A stretch of DNA of 64,000 nt from Elusimicrobiales bacterium. GTDB lineage: Bacteria > Elusimicrobiota > Elusimicrobia > Elusimicrobiales > UBA9959. The notes under the pieces are model-generated. The model saw only the letters and a program-made list of their open reading frames with translations, had not been told where the DNA came from and searched no databases. Location: contig JAQTZB010000003.1 in assembly GCA_028688015.1 (NCBI GenBank), positions 62,001-126,000 on the forward strand, read 5' to 3'. This document shows, in pieces, positions 34,451 through 42,683 of this stretch (position 1 is the stretch's first letter; each line of letters opens with the position of its first letter). The position numbers and the translations under genes were made by a program.

Positions 34451-35548
34451 TTATTCTCCGCCCTGTTTCCCTATCAGCTTGCGCACGCGCTCGTTGGTCT
34501 GCTTGGTGATGACGTCCAGCTCTTTGCGCGCCTTCTCGTCTTCGGCCTTCTTCTGGGCCTTGAGGCGCAGGTCTTCCTTCACTTCGTCGGGCGTCAGGCC
34601 CGCGTAGCCGCCGGAGCCCTTCACGAGGGCCTTGTAATAGACGCAGTACTTCCTGGACATCTCCATGATGATATCGACGCAGGGCGACTGGCTCTTCTCG
34701 GCCAGCGCCGCGCAGTGCGGCGCCCTGGAGGGCGGGCACTTATCCGGCGAGCCGGTCCGGATGCCTTCCCAGAGGGCGTTGTTCGCGAGGCAGACCGGGT
34801 CCGAGCCGCAAACCTTCTTGGTGAAAGCCATCATCTTCTCGCCGATGCCGAAATACTGCGGCATCTTGGCCCGGCCGTATTCGGTGAATTTTTCCGGCCC
34901 CTTGGCCGCGGCCTCGCAGAACTCGGGCGCCGAAACCCTGCCCTGGTCGGTCGGTTCCCACTGTGCCAGGTAGGCCAGGCAGTTCTGCTGGTCCTTGGCC
35001 TTGCCGGCCACGTAGGCCCTGAAGAGCAGGTCGGCGGCTATGCCGCGGCAGAGGCCGAGCGGGCTGTCGTCGAGGGTGATCTTGAAGCCGTTGGCGTCGG
35101 TCTCCCCGGGCAACTCGTTGCAGGTCGTTATGTCCTGGCGGGCCACGGAGAGGCAGGCGTAGTAGCTGGCGATGTAGGTGTACATCTCCTGCTTCTGATT
35201 CGTGTCGAAAGCGGCGCGGCGGCCCGTGAAGTGGCCCCAGGTCTTGCCGTGGGCCTCCATGATCTCTTTCGGGGAGCCGCCCTCGCAGGCGCCTTTAAGG
35301 GCCATGACGGGAGCGGGCAGCGTGAACATCTCGTAGCTGCCCATGGCCTGGGTGGGCACATAGACGGATTCCGAGTTGATAGCGGAATAATCCTTGGCCG
35401 CGGTGGGCAGGGCCACGCCCTGCTGTTCCTGCTGGCCGGCCGGGGCGGCGGGGCGCTGGACCGCGGCCTGTTCTTTAGAAGCGAAAAATTTCAGGCCGAT
35501 CAAGGCGGCCGCCAGCACCACGACTACTCCAATAATGAGTTTTTTCAT
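34451..35548 (-). CDS. Membrane-anchored 12-cysteine protein of Hxs locus A
   Basis: 365 residues from the ATG at 35548. One N-terminal hydrophobic segment (residues 4-20) and a proline/glutamine linker suggest an anchored, periplasm-facing protein. The rest has exactly 12 cysteines, for example in YYACLSVARQ, APEFCEAA, DPVCLANN and SPCVDIIMEMSRKYC, an even number that fits disulfides or metal binding. The C-terminus is a charged helix after GGYAGLTPDEVKEDL. The 54534 protein beside the second HxsB is a clear paralogue along its length. I recognise no described family. It sits between hxsB and the repeat peptide gene, so a role in receiving or exporting the modified peptide is a reasonable guess. 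Confidence 0.75.
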   Translation of the reverse strand: MKKLIIGVVVVLAAALIGLKFFASKEQAAVQRPAAPAGQQEQQGVALPTAAKDYSAINSESVYVPTQAMGSYEMFTLPAPVMALKGACEGGSPKEIMEAHGKTWGHFTGRRAAFDTNQKQEMYTYIASYYACLSVARQDITTCNELPGETDANGFKITLDDSPLGLCRGIAADLLFRAYVAGKAKDQQNCLAYLAQWEPTDQGRVSAPEFCEAAAKGPEKFTEYGRAKMPQYFGIGEKMMAFTKKVCGSDPVCLANNALWEGIRTGSPDKCPPSRAPHCAALAEKSQSPCVDIIMEMSRKYCVYYKALVKGSGGYAGLTPDEVKEDLRLKAQKKAEDEKARKELDVITKQTNERVRKLIGKQGGE

Positions 35549-35622
35549 AACGTAACCAATAGACCCCCCGGCTTTCCGGCGCGGGCCGGGAAACCTACCC
35601 ATATGTTTTACCACATAAATCG

Positions 35623-37023
35623 CTAATTTTCAAGCCATCCCCTAAACACCTTTAAATTATCTTTATCGGTTAGCCGCGCGAAGATATGGTCGAAGACACC
35701 CATAAGGACGCGGCAGCGCGCGTTGGAAGGCATGTCGCCCCAGAAACCGCCCTGGGCCGCGGCGTTATAGGCCGGGCAAACCCCGCACCAGGCCTTGTAG
35801 GCGCAGCGGGCGCAGGCCGGCTGCAGGTCCAGGCTGGAAGCCAGGGCGCAGGCCCGGACCGGGGCCGAACTTATAAGTTTTCCATAGGAATCCCTCACGC
35901 TCCCCAGCCGGAAGGAGCGGTCCCCGTCCCGGGCCAGCATGCGGCCCTCGTCGCAGGTGTAGACGCCACCGTCCACGTCGTAGGCCAGCTGGCCCAGCCC
36001 GGCGCCGCAGGGGCAGCGCAGGTCCACGTATTTATTGTCCTGGGTGCCCAGGATCTTTTTGACCAGCAGGAACGCCGTCTTCTCTTTGATGGGCGTGCCG
36101 CGGCGGTTCAGCTCCAGCACCCGGTCGAGGCCGGCGCGGTAGAAAGCCAGGAACTCTTCCGGGGTGTAGCCGATCTCGCCCCAGAGCTTAGGGGCCTGGC
36201 CCATCGGCGTGAGAGGCCGCAGAAAGACGTAGGGCAACTTAAGGCGGGCGTACTCGTCCACTATCTCCCTGGCGCGGGGCAGCGACGCGCGCGTGACGGT
36301 CAGCAGCGCGCTGGGCCCGCCGGGCGGCTGCGTGCCGCGGCGCTGCTGGAAAAATTTTATCCACTTCACGGCCAGGGCGTGGGAGTTTCCGCCGCGAAAG
36401 GGCCGGTTGGCGTTGTGCAGGTCCGCCGGCCCGTCGAGGGAAGTGCAGACGGAGATGTCGTTCTTGATGATGAACTCAGCCTTCGCCTCGTCCAGCAAAC
36501 TGAAGTTGGAAACCAGGGCGAGCGCGAGCTCCTTGCCTGTCTTCTCCGACTTGCTCCGCGCGTAGAGGGCGGCCTCTTTGAGCACCGGCCAATTGAGCAG
36601 CGGCTCGCCGCCCTGGAACTCCAGGGTCAGCCCGGTCACCGGCGCGGAAAAGGCCAGGTCTACGGCACGGCGGGCCGTGGACGCGCTCATGCGGGCGCCG
36701 CGGCCGGAGCCGGCCTGGCAGTAAAGGCAGCCATGGTTGCAGTCCTGGGTCAGCACAAGGATGTGCAGGCCCGGGCCCCGCTCCAGGTACTCGTTGGAAT
36801 CCCGCCAGTCGGCCGAGAGCGTGTCGAAATCCAGCCGGGAACTTACCAGGCCGGCCTTTTCCAGCGCCTCCAGCGCGGCCCCTTGCTTAAGCCGCCCCGC
36901 GGCGAAAGCCTTGAAGTCGGCGGGCTTGAGCAGCGCCCAGCCGCCCAGGTCGCCGACGGCCAGCACGCCGCCCGGCAGGCGGCGGAAGTTAAAATAGGCG
37001 GGCTTGTTCCGCGGTTTCCTCAT
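35623..37023 (-). CDS. hxsB: His-Xaa-Ser system radical SAM maturase HxsB (locus A)
   Basis: 466 residues. YFNFRRLPGGVLAVGDLGG at the N-terminus, HILVLTQDCNHGCLYCQ (C95, C99, C102), LEFQGGEPLLNW, SNFSLLDEAKA, CTSLDGPADLHNANRPF and FLRPLTPMG follow the HxsB order. The SPASM part has CPCGAGLGQLAYDVDGGVYT, CDEGRML and CARCAYKAWCGVCPAYN. HxsB acts with partner proteins on histidine/serine repeat peptides; the modification is unknown. A TATAAT box lies nine bases ahead of the ATG with no ribosome site. The stop is 74 bases from the next gene of the locus. Confidence 0.85.
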   Translation of the reverse strand: MRKPRNKPAYFNFRRLPGGVLAVGDLGGWALLKPADFKAFAAGRLKQGAALEALEKAGLVSSRLDFDTLSADWRDSNEYLERGPGLHILVLTQDCNHGCLYCQAGSGRGARMSASTARRAVDLAFSAPVTGLTLEFQGGEPLLNWPVLKEAALYARSKSEKTGKELALALVSNFSLLDEAKAEFIIKNDISVCTSLDGPADLHNANRPFRGGNSHALAVKWIKFFQQRRGTQPPGGPSALLTVTRASLPRAREIVDEYARLKLPYVFLRPLTPMGQAPKLWGEIGYTPEEFLAFYRAGLDRVLELNRRGTPIKEKTAFLLVKKILGTQDNKYVDLRCPCGAGLGQLAYDVDGGVYTCDEGRMLARDGDRSFRLGSVRDSYGKLISSAPVRACALASSLDLQPACARCAYKAWCGVCPAYNAAAQGGFWGDMPSNARCRVLMGVFDHIFARLTDKDNLKVFRGWLEN

Positions 37024-37032
37024 AGCTATTCG

Positions 37033-37038
37033 ATTATA
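37033..37038 (-). promoter_or_regulatory. -10 box (TATAAT) of the Hxs locus A operon
   Basis: TATAAT on the minus strand, nine bases before the hxsB ATG at 37023. No Shine-Dalgarno sequence lies between, so the transcript would be leaderless or nearly so. No good -35 hexamer. Confidence 0.5.
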
Positions 37039-37066
37039 TCTAATCGCAGGGCCGGTCGGCCTGTCC

Positions 37067-37096
37067 TTGACAATAGAACTATGAAATACATTTAAT
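37067..37096 (+). promoter_or_regulatory. Sigma-70-type promoter of ygeY-ygeW
   Basis: TTGACA at 37067-37072, an 18-base spacer and TTTAAT at 37091-37096. It is the best -35/-10 pair in the window and faces the ygeY start at 37179, giving a leader of about 75 bases. Confidence 0.7.
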
Positions 37097-37178
37097 TAAT
37101 GGACCTTCGGACGGCCAACCCGCCGGAAGGCGCTACCCGCGGCCGTCCGCGCATACTTTAAAAGAGGTAAAACCCAAA

Positions 37179-38414
37179 ATGGCAAAAACTGCTGCTGTCG
37201 ACATCAAGGAACTTTCCCGCAAGATCAACGCCGGGGCGAAGAAGTACGAAAAAGACATGATCAAGTTCATGCGCGACATGATCGCCATCCCCAGCGAGAG
37301 CTGCCAGGAGAAGGAAGTGGTCCTCCGCATCAAGAAAGAGATGCAGAAGACCGGCTTCGACAAGATCACCATCGACCCGATGGGCAACATCATCGGCCGC
37401 ATCGGCAAGGGCAAGACCGTCATCGCCATGGACGCCCACATCGACACCGTCGGCATCGGCAGCCTGAAAGAATGGAAATGGAACCCTTACAAGGGCAAAG
37501 TCGACAAGGGGATCATCTACGGCCGCGGCGCCACCGACCAGGAAGGCGGCATGGTGAGCATGGTCTACGCGGGCAAGATCCTAAAGGATTTGGGGCTCGA
37601 CAAGGACTTCACGCTCTACGTCGTGGGCAGCGTGCAGGAAGAGGACTGCGACGGCCTGTGCTGGCAGTACATCTACAAAGAGGACAAGCTGCGCCCGGAC
37701 TGCGTCATCATCACCGAGCCCACCAACCTCAACATCTACCGCGGCCACCGCGGCCGCATGGAGATCGCCGTCACCACCTACGGCGTGTCCTGCCACGGCT
37801 CGGCCCCCGAGCGCGGCAAGAACGCCGTCTACATGATGGCCAAGGTGGCCAACGAGATCGAGAAGCTCAACACCCGCCTGAAGGGAGACAAGTTCCTCGG
37901 CAAGGGCACCGTCACCATCAGCTACATCGACTGCAAGACCCCGTCGCTGTGCGCGGTGCCCAACCAGAGCTACATCCACCTGGACCGCCGCCTCACCAAG
38001 GGCGAGACCAAGGCGCTGGCCGTCAAGCAGGTCACCGACGCCGTCAAGCGCACCGGCCTGAAGCCCTCCGAGTTCAAGGTGGAGGTGCTGCGCTACGACA
38101 CGCCCAGCTACACCGGCCTCAAGTACCCGACCGAGAAATACTACCCCACCTGGGTGCTCGAGGAGAACCACCCCGTCTGCAAGGCCGGCGTGAAGACCTT
38201 CGAGAACGCCTTCGGCAAGGCGCCGCTCGTGGACAAGTGGACCTTCTCCACCAACGGCATCGCCACGATGGGCATGTTCGGCATCCCGACCATCGGCTTC
38301 GGGCCCGCCAACGAGAAATTCGCGCACTCGGTCAACGACCAGGTGCCGGTGGACCACCTCGTGAAGGCCGCGGCCTTCTACGCGCTGTTCACGCAGGTCT
38401 ACAGGAAAAATTAA
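37179..38414 (+). CDS. ygeY: YgeY family selenium-metabolism-linked hydrolase (M20 peptidase fold)
   Basis: 411 residues. MDAHIDTVG (H87, D89), RGATDQEGG (D120) and SVQEEDCDG (E154/E155) supply the dizinc ligands and base of the M20 family, and TEPTNLNIYRGHRGRMEI is typical of the YgeY branch. YgeY proteins are found with YgeW and selenium-dependent hydroxylase genes in purine and amidohydrolase-type catabolism; the exact substrate is unsettled. A ribosome site (AGAGG) precedes the ATG. Codon choice is strongly biased (lysine almost always AAG, isoleucine ATC), unlike the rSAM genes, suggesting high expression. No selenium hydroxylase gene is in the window. Confidence 0.88.
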   Translation: MAKTAAVDIKELSRKINAGAKKYEKDMIKFMRDMIAIPSESCQEKEVVLRIKKEMQKTGFDKITIDPMGNIIGRIGKGKTVIAMDAHIDTVGIGSLKEWKWNPYKGKVDKGIIYGRGATDQEGGMVSMVYAGKILKDLGLDKDFTLYVVGSVQEEDCDGLCWQYIYKEDKLRPDCVIITEPTNLNIYRGHRGRMEIAVTTYGVSCHGSAPERGKNAVYMMAKVANEIEKLNTRLKGDKFLGKGTVTISYIDCKTPSLCAVPNQSYIHLDRRLTKGETKALAVKQVTDAVKRTGLKPSEFKVEVLRYDTPSYTGLKYPTEKYYPTWVLEENHPVCKAGVKTFENAFGKAPLVDKWTFSTNGIATMGMFGIPTIGFGPANEKFAHSVNDQVPVDHLVKAAAFYALFTQVYRKN

Positions 38415-38430
38415 ATGACTACTTTAACAC

Positions 38431-38435
38431 AGGAG
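38431..38435 (+). promoter_or_regulatory. Shine-Dalgarno sequence deciding the ygeW start
   Basis: AGGAG, six bases ahead of the ATG at 38442. An in-frame ATG at 38415 directly abuts the ygeY stop and has no ribosome site of its own, so 38442 is preferred. Confidence 0.7.
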
Positions 38436-38441
38436 AAAACC

Positions 38442-39626
38442 ATGGACATTAAGACTGCTATCGCGGAACTGGAAAAGCTCAACGCGGACCTCTATCACAA
38501 GGACTTCCTGCTCACCTGGCAGAAGAACGACGCCGAGATCCACGCGGTCCTGAAGATCGCCGAGATCCTCAAGGAGATGCACGCGCAGAACATAGACGCG
38601 ACCATGTTCAAGACCGGCCTCGCCGTGTCGAACTTCCGCGACAACTCCACCCGCACGCGCTTCTCGTTCTCCAGCGCCTGCAACCTGCTCGGGCTCGCGG
38701 TGCAGGACCTCGACGAGGGCAAATCGCAGATCGCCCACGGCGAGACCGTGCGCGAGACCGCCAACATGATCTCCTTCCTCACCGAGGCCATCGGCATCCG
38801 CGACGACATGTTCATCGGCAAGGGCCACACCTACATGAAGGAAGTGGCCGAAGCCCTGGACGACGGCTTCAAGCAGGGCGTGCTCAACCAGCGCCCGCCC
38901 GTAGTGAACCTGCAGTGCGACCTGGACCACCCCACCCAGAGCATGTCCGACCTGCTGTTCGTGAAGAACCACTTCGGCGGCTTCGACAAGCTCAAGGGCA
39001 AGAAGATCGCCATGACCTGGGCGTACTCCCCCAGCTACGGCAAGCCGCTGTCCGTGCCGCAGGGCGTCATTACCCTGATGAGCCGCTTCGGCATGGAAGT
39101 GGAGCTCGCCTACCCCGAGGGCTACGACCTGCTGCCCGAGACGCTGGAAGTGGCCAAAAAGCACGCCAAGGCCTCCGGCGGCTCGTTCAAGGTCTCCAAC
39201 AGCATGGAGAGCGCCTTCAAGAACGCCGATATCGTCTATCCCAAGAGCTGGGCGCCGTTCAAGGTGATGGAGCGCCGCACCGCGCTGCTCGAAAAGGGCG
39301 ACCAGGCCGGCCTCAAGACGCTCGAGAAGGAGTGCCTCGAGAACAACGCCAAGTTCAAGAGCTGGGAATGCGACGAGGCGAAGATGAAGCTCACCAAGGG
39401 CGGCAAGGCCGTGTACATGCACTGCCTGCCCGCCGACATCACCGACGTCAGCTGCAAGGCCGGCGAGGTGAGCGCCAGCGTCTTCGAGAAGGCCCGCATC
39501 GGCACCTACAAGGAAGCCGGCTACAAGCCTTTCGTCATCGCCGCGATGATCGCCGCCTGCTCCAAGAAGCAGCCGGCGAAGCTCCTCGCTGAACTGCTGA
39601 AGGCCAGCCAGAAGCGCGTGCTGTAA
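38442..39626 (+). CDS. ygeW: Knotted carbamoyltransferase YgeW
   Basis: 394 residues, close to the usual length of about 396. FRDNSTRTRFSF (STRTR at 69-73) binds carbamoyl phosphate, LDHPTQSMSDL and MHCLPADITD are the other transcarbamylase signatures. YgeW is a trefoil-knotted carbamoyltransferase whose amino acceptor is not known; it normally accompanies YgeY. The start is chosen from AGGAG six bases upstream; the ATG abutting the ygeY stop would add nine residues. Codon bias is as strong as in ygeY. A strong terminator follows within 20 bases. Confidence 0.9.
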   Translation: MDIKTAIAELEKLNADLYHKDFLLTWQKNDAEIHAVLKIAEILKEMHAQNIDATMFKTGLAVSNFRDNSTRTRFSFSSACNLLGLAVQDLDEGKSQIAHGETVRETANMISFLTEAIGIRDDMFIGKGHTYMKEVAEALDDGFKQGVLNQRPPVVNLQCDLDHPTQSMSDLLFVKNHFGGFDKLKGKKIAMTWAYSPSYGKPLSVPQGVITLMSRFGMEVELAYPEGYDLLPETLEVAKKHAKASGGSFKVSNSMESAFKNADIVYPKSWAPFKVMERRTALLEKGDQAGLKTLEKECLENNAKFKSWECDEAKMKLTKGGKAVYMHCLPADITDVSCKAGEVSASVFEKARIGTYKEAGYKPFVIAAMIAACSKKQPAKLLAELLKASQKRVL

Positions 39627-39642
39627 AAGCGCCCGGCCGTAT

Positions 39643-39676
39643 AAAAACCCCCGGCTCGGAAAAGCCGGGGGTTTTT
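39643..39676 (+). terminator. Rho-independent terminator, possibly bidirectional
   Basis: A perfect 14-base-pair stem with a six-base loop (CGGAAA) and A/T tracts on both sides. It ends ygeW and, read from the other strand, could also stop transcripts from 42086. Confidence 0.92.
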
Positions 39677-39734
39677 ATTTGAGAGCAAAAAAAAGCGCAC
39701 CGCTGCGCGCCCGCCTCCGGGCCGAAGAGCCGCG

Positions 39735-42086
39735 TCAGCGCACCGAGCCAGCCTCCTGGCCGTCGGCCTCGAACGCGGCCACCCGGGCGCCCAGCGCTTT
39801 AGCGGCGCGCTCCAGCGCTTCCGGAACGGGGGCGGTAGCCTTAAGCAGGTCTATGTCCTCCGGGAAAGCGGCTTCCCAGAGCCGTCCCTCCAGCCAGCCC
39901 ACGTCGTGTTTTTTTATCAGCCCGGGGATCTCCGCCGGAGAGCAGCGCAGGAACTCGGCGAGGGCCGCCCGCGGCAGAGCGCGCAGCTCCCCGACCACCT
40001 GCAGGGCCAGCGCCCCCGGCAGATCTTCCGGGGTCACGATCCAGGAAAAGAAAAGCTCTTCGGCCTCGGCTACGGCCGAGGGGTCTTTTTCGGCCGCTTC
40101 GAGGGTCAGCCCCCGCTTTTCCGCCGTCAGGGCAAGCGCGCGCATGCCGGAACGGCGGGTGGCCCAGGCGCGGCGCCGCCAGGTTTTCTCCCTTATGCGC
40201 AGCACGGTATCGCCGTACTTTTCAGGGCCGTCCCAATAGGAAAGAGTGCCAAAAATGTAGCTTAGGGCCCCGTAGGAACGCTGCTCGTAGTCCGGCGTGA
40301 AGGGTTTTACAGCGGAACCTTTCAGCCCTTCCACCAGCGCCGTGGAAAGGAAGGCGCCGTCCTCCAGCACCCGCTCGGCGCGGGCCCGGCTCATCCTCAC
40401 GGAGAAGGCCGGCGGAGAAGCGCGGAAAAACCCGGAGAGTTTCCGGATCAGCCTCTTCTCCGCCCCGGAGAAAGGCGAGAGCCTTCTCTCCTCGGCGGCC
40501 AGGTTCGCCGCCGAACGCCGGGCCAGCGGCATCCCCATCTTTTTTTCTACGGGCTGCCAGCCGGGCGGGACACCTCCGGCCAGCCAGGCCCCGAGGGAAA
40601 GCGCGTATTCCCCGATATTGCGGTACTTGGCCCCGGGGTCCTGGCTGGCGAGGTTCGCGCCGGAGGCGGCCCTTTCCATGACGGGCCGGCTCTTCGGGAA
40701 ATCGGTGACCAGCACGGCGAAGCCCAGCCGCAGACCCAGCGCGGAGAGCCTGGCCGCCGCCGGCCCCATTTCCACGTCCACGGTGGATACTCCTTTAGCC
40801 AGCGCCGCGCCCAGCCAGCCCGGCGTCTCCTCCAGCGGCGACACCACGCTGACATGGGCGCGGAAATCGGCCTCGGAGCCGAGGGCGTTGACCACCGGGG
40901 CCGCGCCGGGAGGCAGCACGTGCGAAGGGTAGACCACGGAGTAGAACGGTCTGGCTTCCAGCGAACCGCCGGAACCCGCCAGCACCGCCGTCTTCACGCC
41001 GCTGGAGACCGCCACGAGCGCGGCCAGGCTCTCGCCCAGGGTTTCGCCGTAAAATGAAGAGCGCGCCGTGACCACTCCCCAGCGGCCGCGGCCGTCGGGA
41101 CCGTAGAGGTCCAGGCGCCAGTCGCCGTCCGTCAGGCTGAGGACCGACCAGGAAGACCAGTGTATCCGGAAAGCCTCCCCATACCCGGCTATCACGGTCT
41201 CCAGCCCGGAGCAGGCGGGCCGGTCTTTTTCGCACAGCGCCGCCAGCGACCGGTAGCGGGGCGCGTAAGCCCCCGCGGACTCGGCCAGCCGCGGTGCGGG
41301 GCAGGACCTGCCGGAGCAATAGCGGCGCAGCAGCAGCTCGAAATGCCTTAGGTAGACGCGGCCCTCGAAATCGGTGAGATACAGAGTGTCAGCGCCTCCG
41401 GCCCCTTCGGCCAGCCAGACCTTCTTGGCATAGCCGCTTATCGGCAGGTGCAGCGCCTTGAGCTTGGCGCCGGAGGGAACGGACTGGGCCGCGATAGGGA
41501 GGTTGGAAAGTACGATGCTGTCGCCGCCGTCGAGGCGGTCCAGCAGGGCCGTCAGCGGACCGATCCTAGACGCGGCATATGCGTCCGCTCCGGCCCACGC
41601 CGCGGCCTCCGGGCGCGCGGCCGCCTCCGCGGAGCCGCCGGGCAGGACCACCAGGTCCGGTGGCGCCGGCAGCGGCGGCGGGACTTCGGCGGCCTCTACC
41701 GCCCTGAGCGCCGCGGGTGAAAGATATTCCCTGGCGGCGGCGGCGGCCCGCGCCGCGGGCTGGGCCCCGGACGCGGCTTTCGTAAGCGCGCCGGCCATGG
41801 CCTCGAACAGCTCCGCCTGCGTCGGGTCTCCTGCGGCCGCCCCTTCACGGGCCGCGGCGGCCAGAAATGGCCCGGCGACCGTCAGTACCGCCCTGCCGGC
41901 CGGTTCCTTGCGCAGCTCGTACTCCAAAGCCTCGCGATAGGCCTCCGCGCTGCGCAAGCGCAGGTCCGGCAAGGCCTCTTCGCAGACGCCACCGAACGCA
42001 CAGGGCGCCGGCCCGGCTCCGGCGGCCGCGCAGAACAGAAGCGCCGCCAGCCAGGCGGCCCGTGACGGGGCGGAGATCTTTTTCAT
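39735..42086 (-). CDS. Large secreted protein with nucleoside-phosphorylase-like segment
   Basis: 783 residues. A signal peptide covers about residues 1-25 and cysteines follow soon after. An alanine-rich helical region precedes residues 337-470, where VVTARSSFYGETLG, VLAGSGGSLEA and VSTVDVEMGPAAARLS resemble the core strands and the VDMExAA-type active-site segment of MTA/SAH nucleosidases and purine phosphorylases. The last 200 residues (RMSRARAERVLEDGAFLST, YEQRSYGALSYIFG) recall ADP-ribosyltransferase-like folds only vaguely. Both comparisons are by eye. An extended -10 lies six bases before the ATG, without a ribosome site. Confidence 0.6.
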   Translation of the reverse strand: MKKISAPSRAAWLAALLFCAAAGAGPAPCAFGGVCEEALPDLRLRSAEAYREALEYELRKEPAGRAVLTVAGPFLAAAAREGAAAGDPTQAELFEAMAGALTKAASGAQPAARAAAAAREYLSPAALRAVEAAEVPPPLPAPPDLVVLPGGSAEAAARPEAAAWAGADAYAASRIGPLTALLDRLDGGDSIVLSNLPIAAQSVPSGAKLKALHLPISGYAKKVWLAEGAGGADTLYLTDFEGRVYLRHFELLLRRYCSGRSCPAPRLAESAGAYAPRYRSLAALCEKDRPACSGLETVIAGYGEAFRIHWSSWSVLSLTDGDWRLDLYGPDGRGRWGVVTARSSFYGETLGESLAALVAVSSGVKTAVLAGSGGSLEARPFYSVVYPSHVLPPGAAPVVNALGSEADFRAHVSVVSPLEETPGWLGAALAKGVSTVDVEMGPAAARLSALGLRLGFAVLVTDFPKSRPVMERAASGANLASQDPGAKYRNIGEYALSLGAWLAGGVPPGWQPVEKKMGMPLARRSAANLAAEERRLSPFSGAEKRLIRKLSGFFRASPPAFSVRMSRARAERVLEDGAFLSTALVEGLKGSAVKPFTPDYEQRSYGALSYIFGTLSYWDGPEKYGDTVLRIREKTWRRRAWATRRSGMRALALTAEKRGLTLEAAEKDPSAVAEAEELFFSWIVTPEDLPGALALQVVGELRALPRAALAEFLRCSPAEIPGLIKKHDVGWLEGRLWEAAFPEDIDLLKATAPVPEALERAAKALGARVAAFEADGQEAGSVR

Positions 42087-42092
42087 GTCTAA

Positions 42093-42101
42093 AGTTTAGC
42101 A
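42093..42101 (-). promoter_or_regulatory. Extended -10 promoter element, candidate leaderless start
   Basis: TGCTAAACT on the minus strand, ending six bases before the ATG at 42086; no ribosome site follows. Confidence 0.4.
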
Positions 42102-42120
42102 GATACGGCGGGAGCGAAAG

Positions 42121-42142
42121 AACCCCGGGGCGGCCCGGGGTT
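42121..42142 (-). terminator. Hairpin terminator after the small membrane protein gene
   Basis: AACCCCGGG, a four-base loop and CCCGGGGTT form a nine-base-pair stem 18 bases beyond the stop of the 42160 gene. The T tract on the minus strand is short and interrupted, on the plus strand somewhat better. Confidence 0.6.
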
Positions 42143-42159
42143 TTCTTCGTCACGCCGTC

Positions 42160-42558
42160 TCAATTCTCCAGCCAGCGCGGGGTGCGGAAGCGGCGGAAGT
42201 GGGAGAAGGTCTCGCGGAGATTGCCGGCCTGCGCGGCCGCGGCCAGAATGAACAGCACGCCGGCGGCGAACATGGCGCGCGCCCAGACCAGCAGCCCGGG
42301 GGCCTTCAGCGCGTCGGAGAGCATCCACAGCGTGTTCATCCAGATCCAGCAGTTGATGGCCAGGTTTATCCGGAACACCGCCGGGCGCTTCTCGATATAG
42401 AGCAGGCACAGGCCGGTCAGGACGGTGGGCAGGATAAAAAAGAACCCGGCCGTGTCGAGGCCGAGCATCCAGAAGGCGTCCATGAAGAACCAGGCTACCG
42501 AGTTGGTCGTGTCGAGCGAGTCTTTGGAGAGGAAGAAGGGGCGTTCGTTATTGGTCAT
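42160..42558 (-). CDS. Small four-helix membrane protein
   Basis: 132 residues. After a polar start (TNNERPFFLSKDSLDTTN) there are about four hydrophobic segments, for example SVAWFFMDAFWMLG, FFFILPTVLTGLCLLYI and AMFAAGVLFILAAAAQ, and a basic tail. It resembles uncharacterised membrane proteins of about 130 residues that follow the form of YrvD/DUF-type proteins; no function can be given. It stands alone between two intergenic gaps and has a TATAAA box about 20 bases upstream on its strand. Confidence 0.6.
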   Translation of the reverse strand: MTNNERPFFLSKDSLDTTNSVAWFFMDAFWMLGLDTAGFFFILPTVLTGLCLLYIEKRPAVFRINLAINCWIWMNTLWMLSDALKAPGLLVWARAMFAAGVLFILAAAAQAGNLRETFSHFRRFRTPRWLEN

Positions 42559-42683
42559 CTTTGCCGCGTTTTTTATAAACCTCCGTTAAGTTAATGCCGC
42601 GAACAGAGTGTAGCCCGCGGCGGGGCTTCCGCCAAGGGTCTTTGGTCCTACTCCCGAGTATTACTTTTGCCGGCCCGGCGGGT

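Noticed and set aside
37024-37178. A riboswitch in the ygeY leader
   Set aside because: The leader is about 75 bases and has one GC-rich inverted repeat (GGACGGCC / GGCCGTCC) but no motif of a known riboswitch class.
42559-42683. A small gene or RNA in the spacer between 42558 and 42684
   Set aside because: Neither strand has an open frame of useful size with a ribosome site, and no clear folded RNA or terminator was seen beyond the promoter-like TATAAA.
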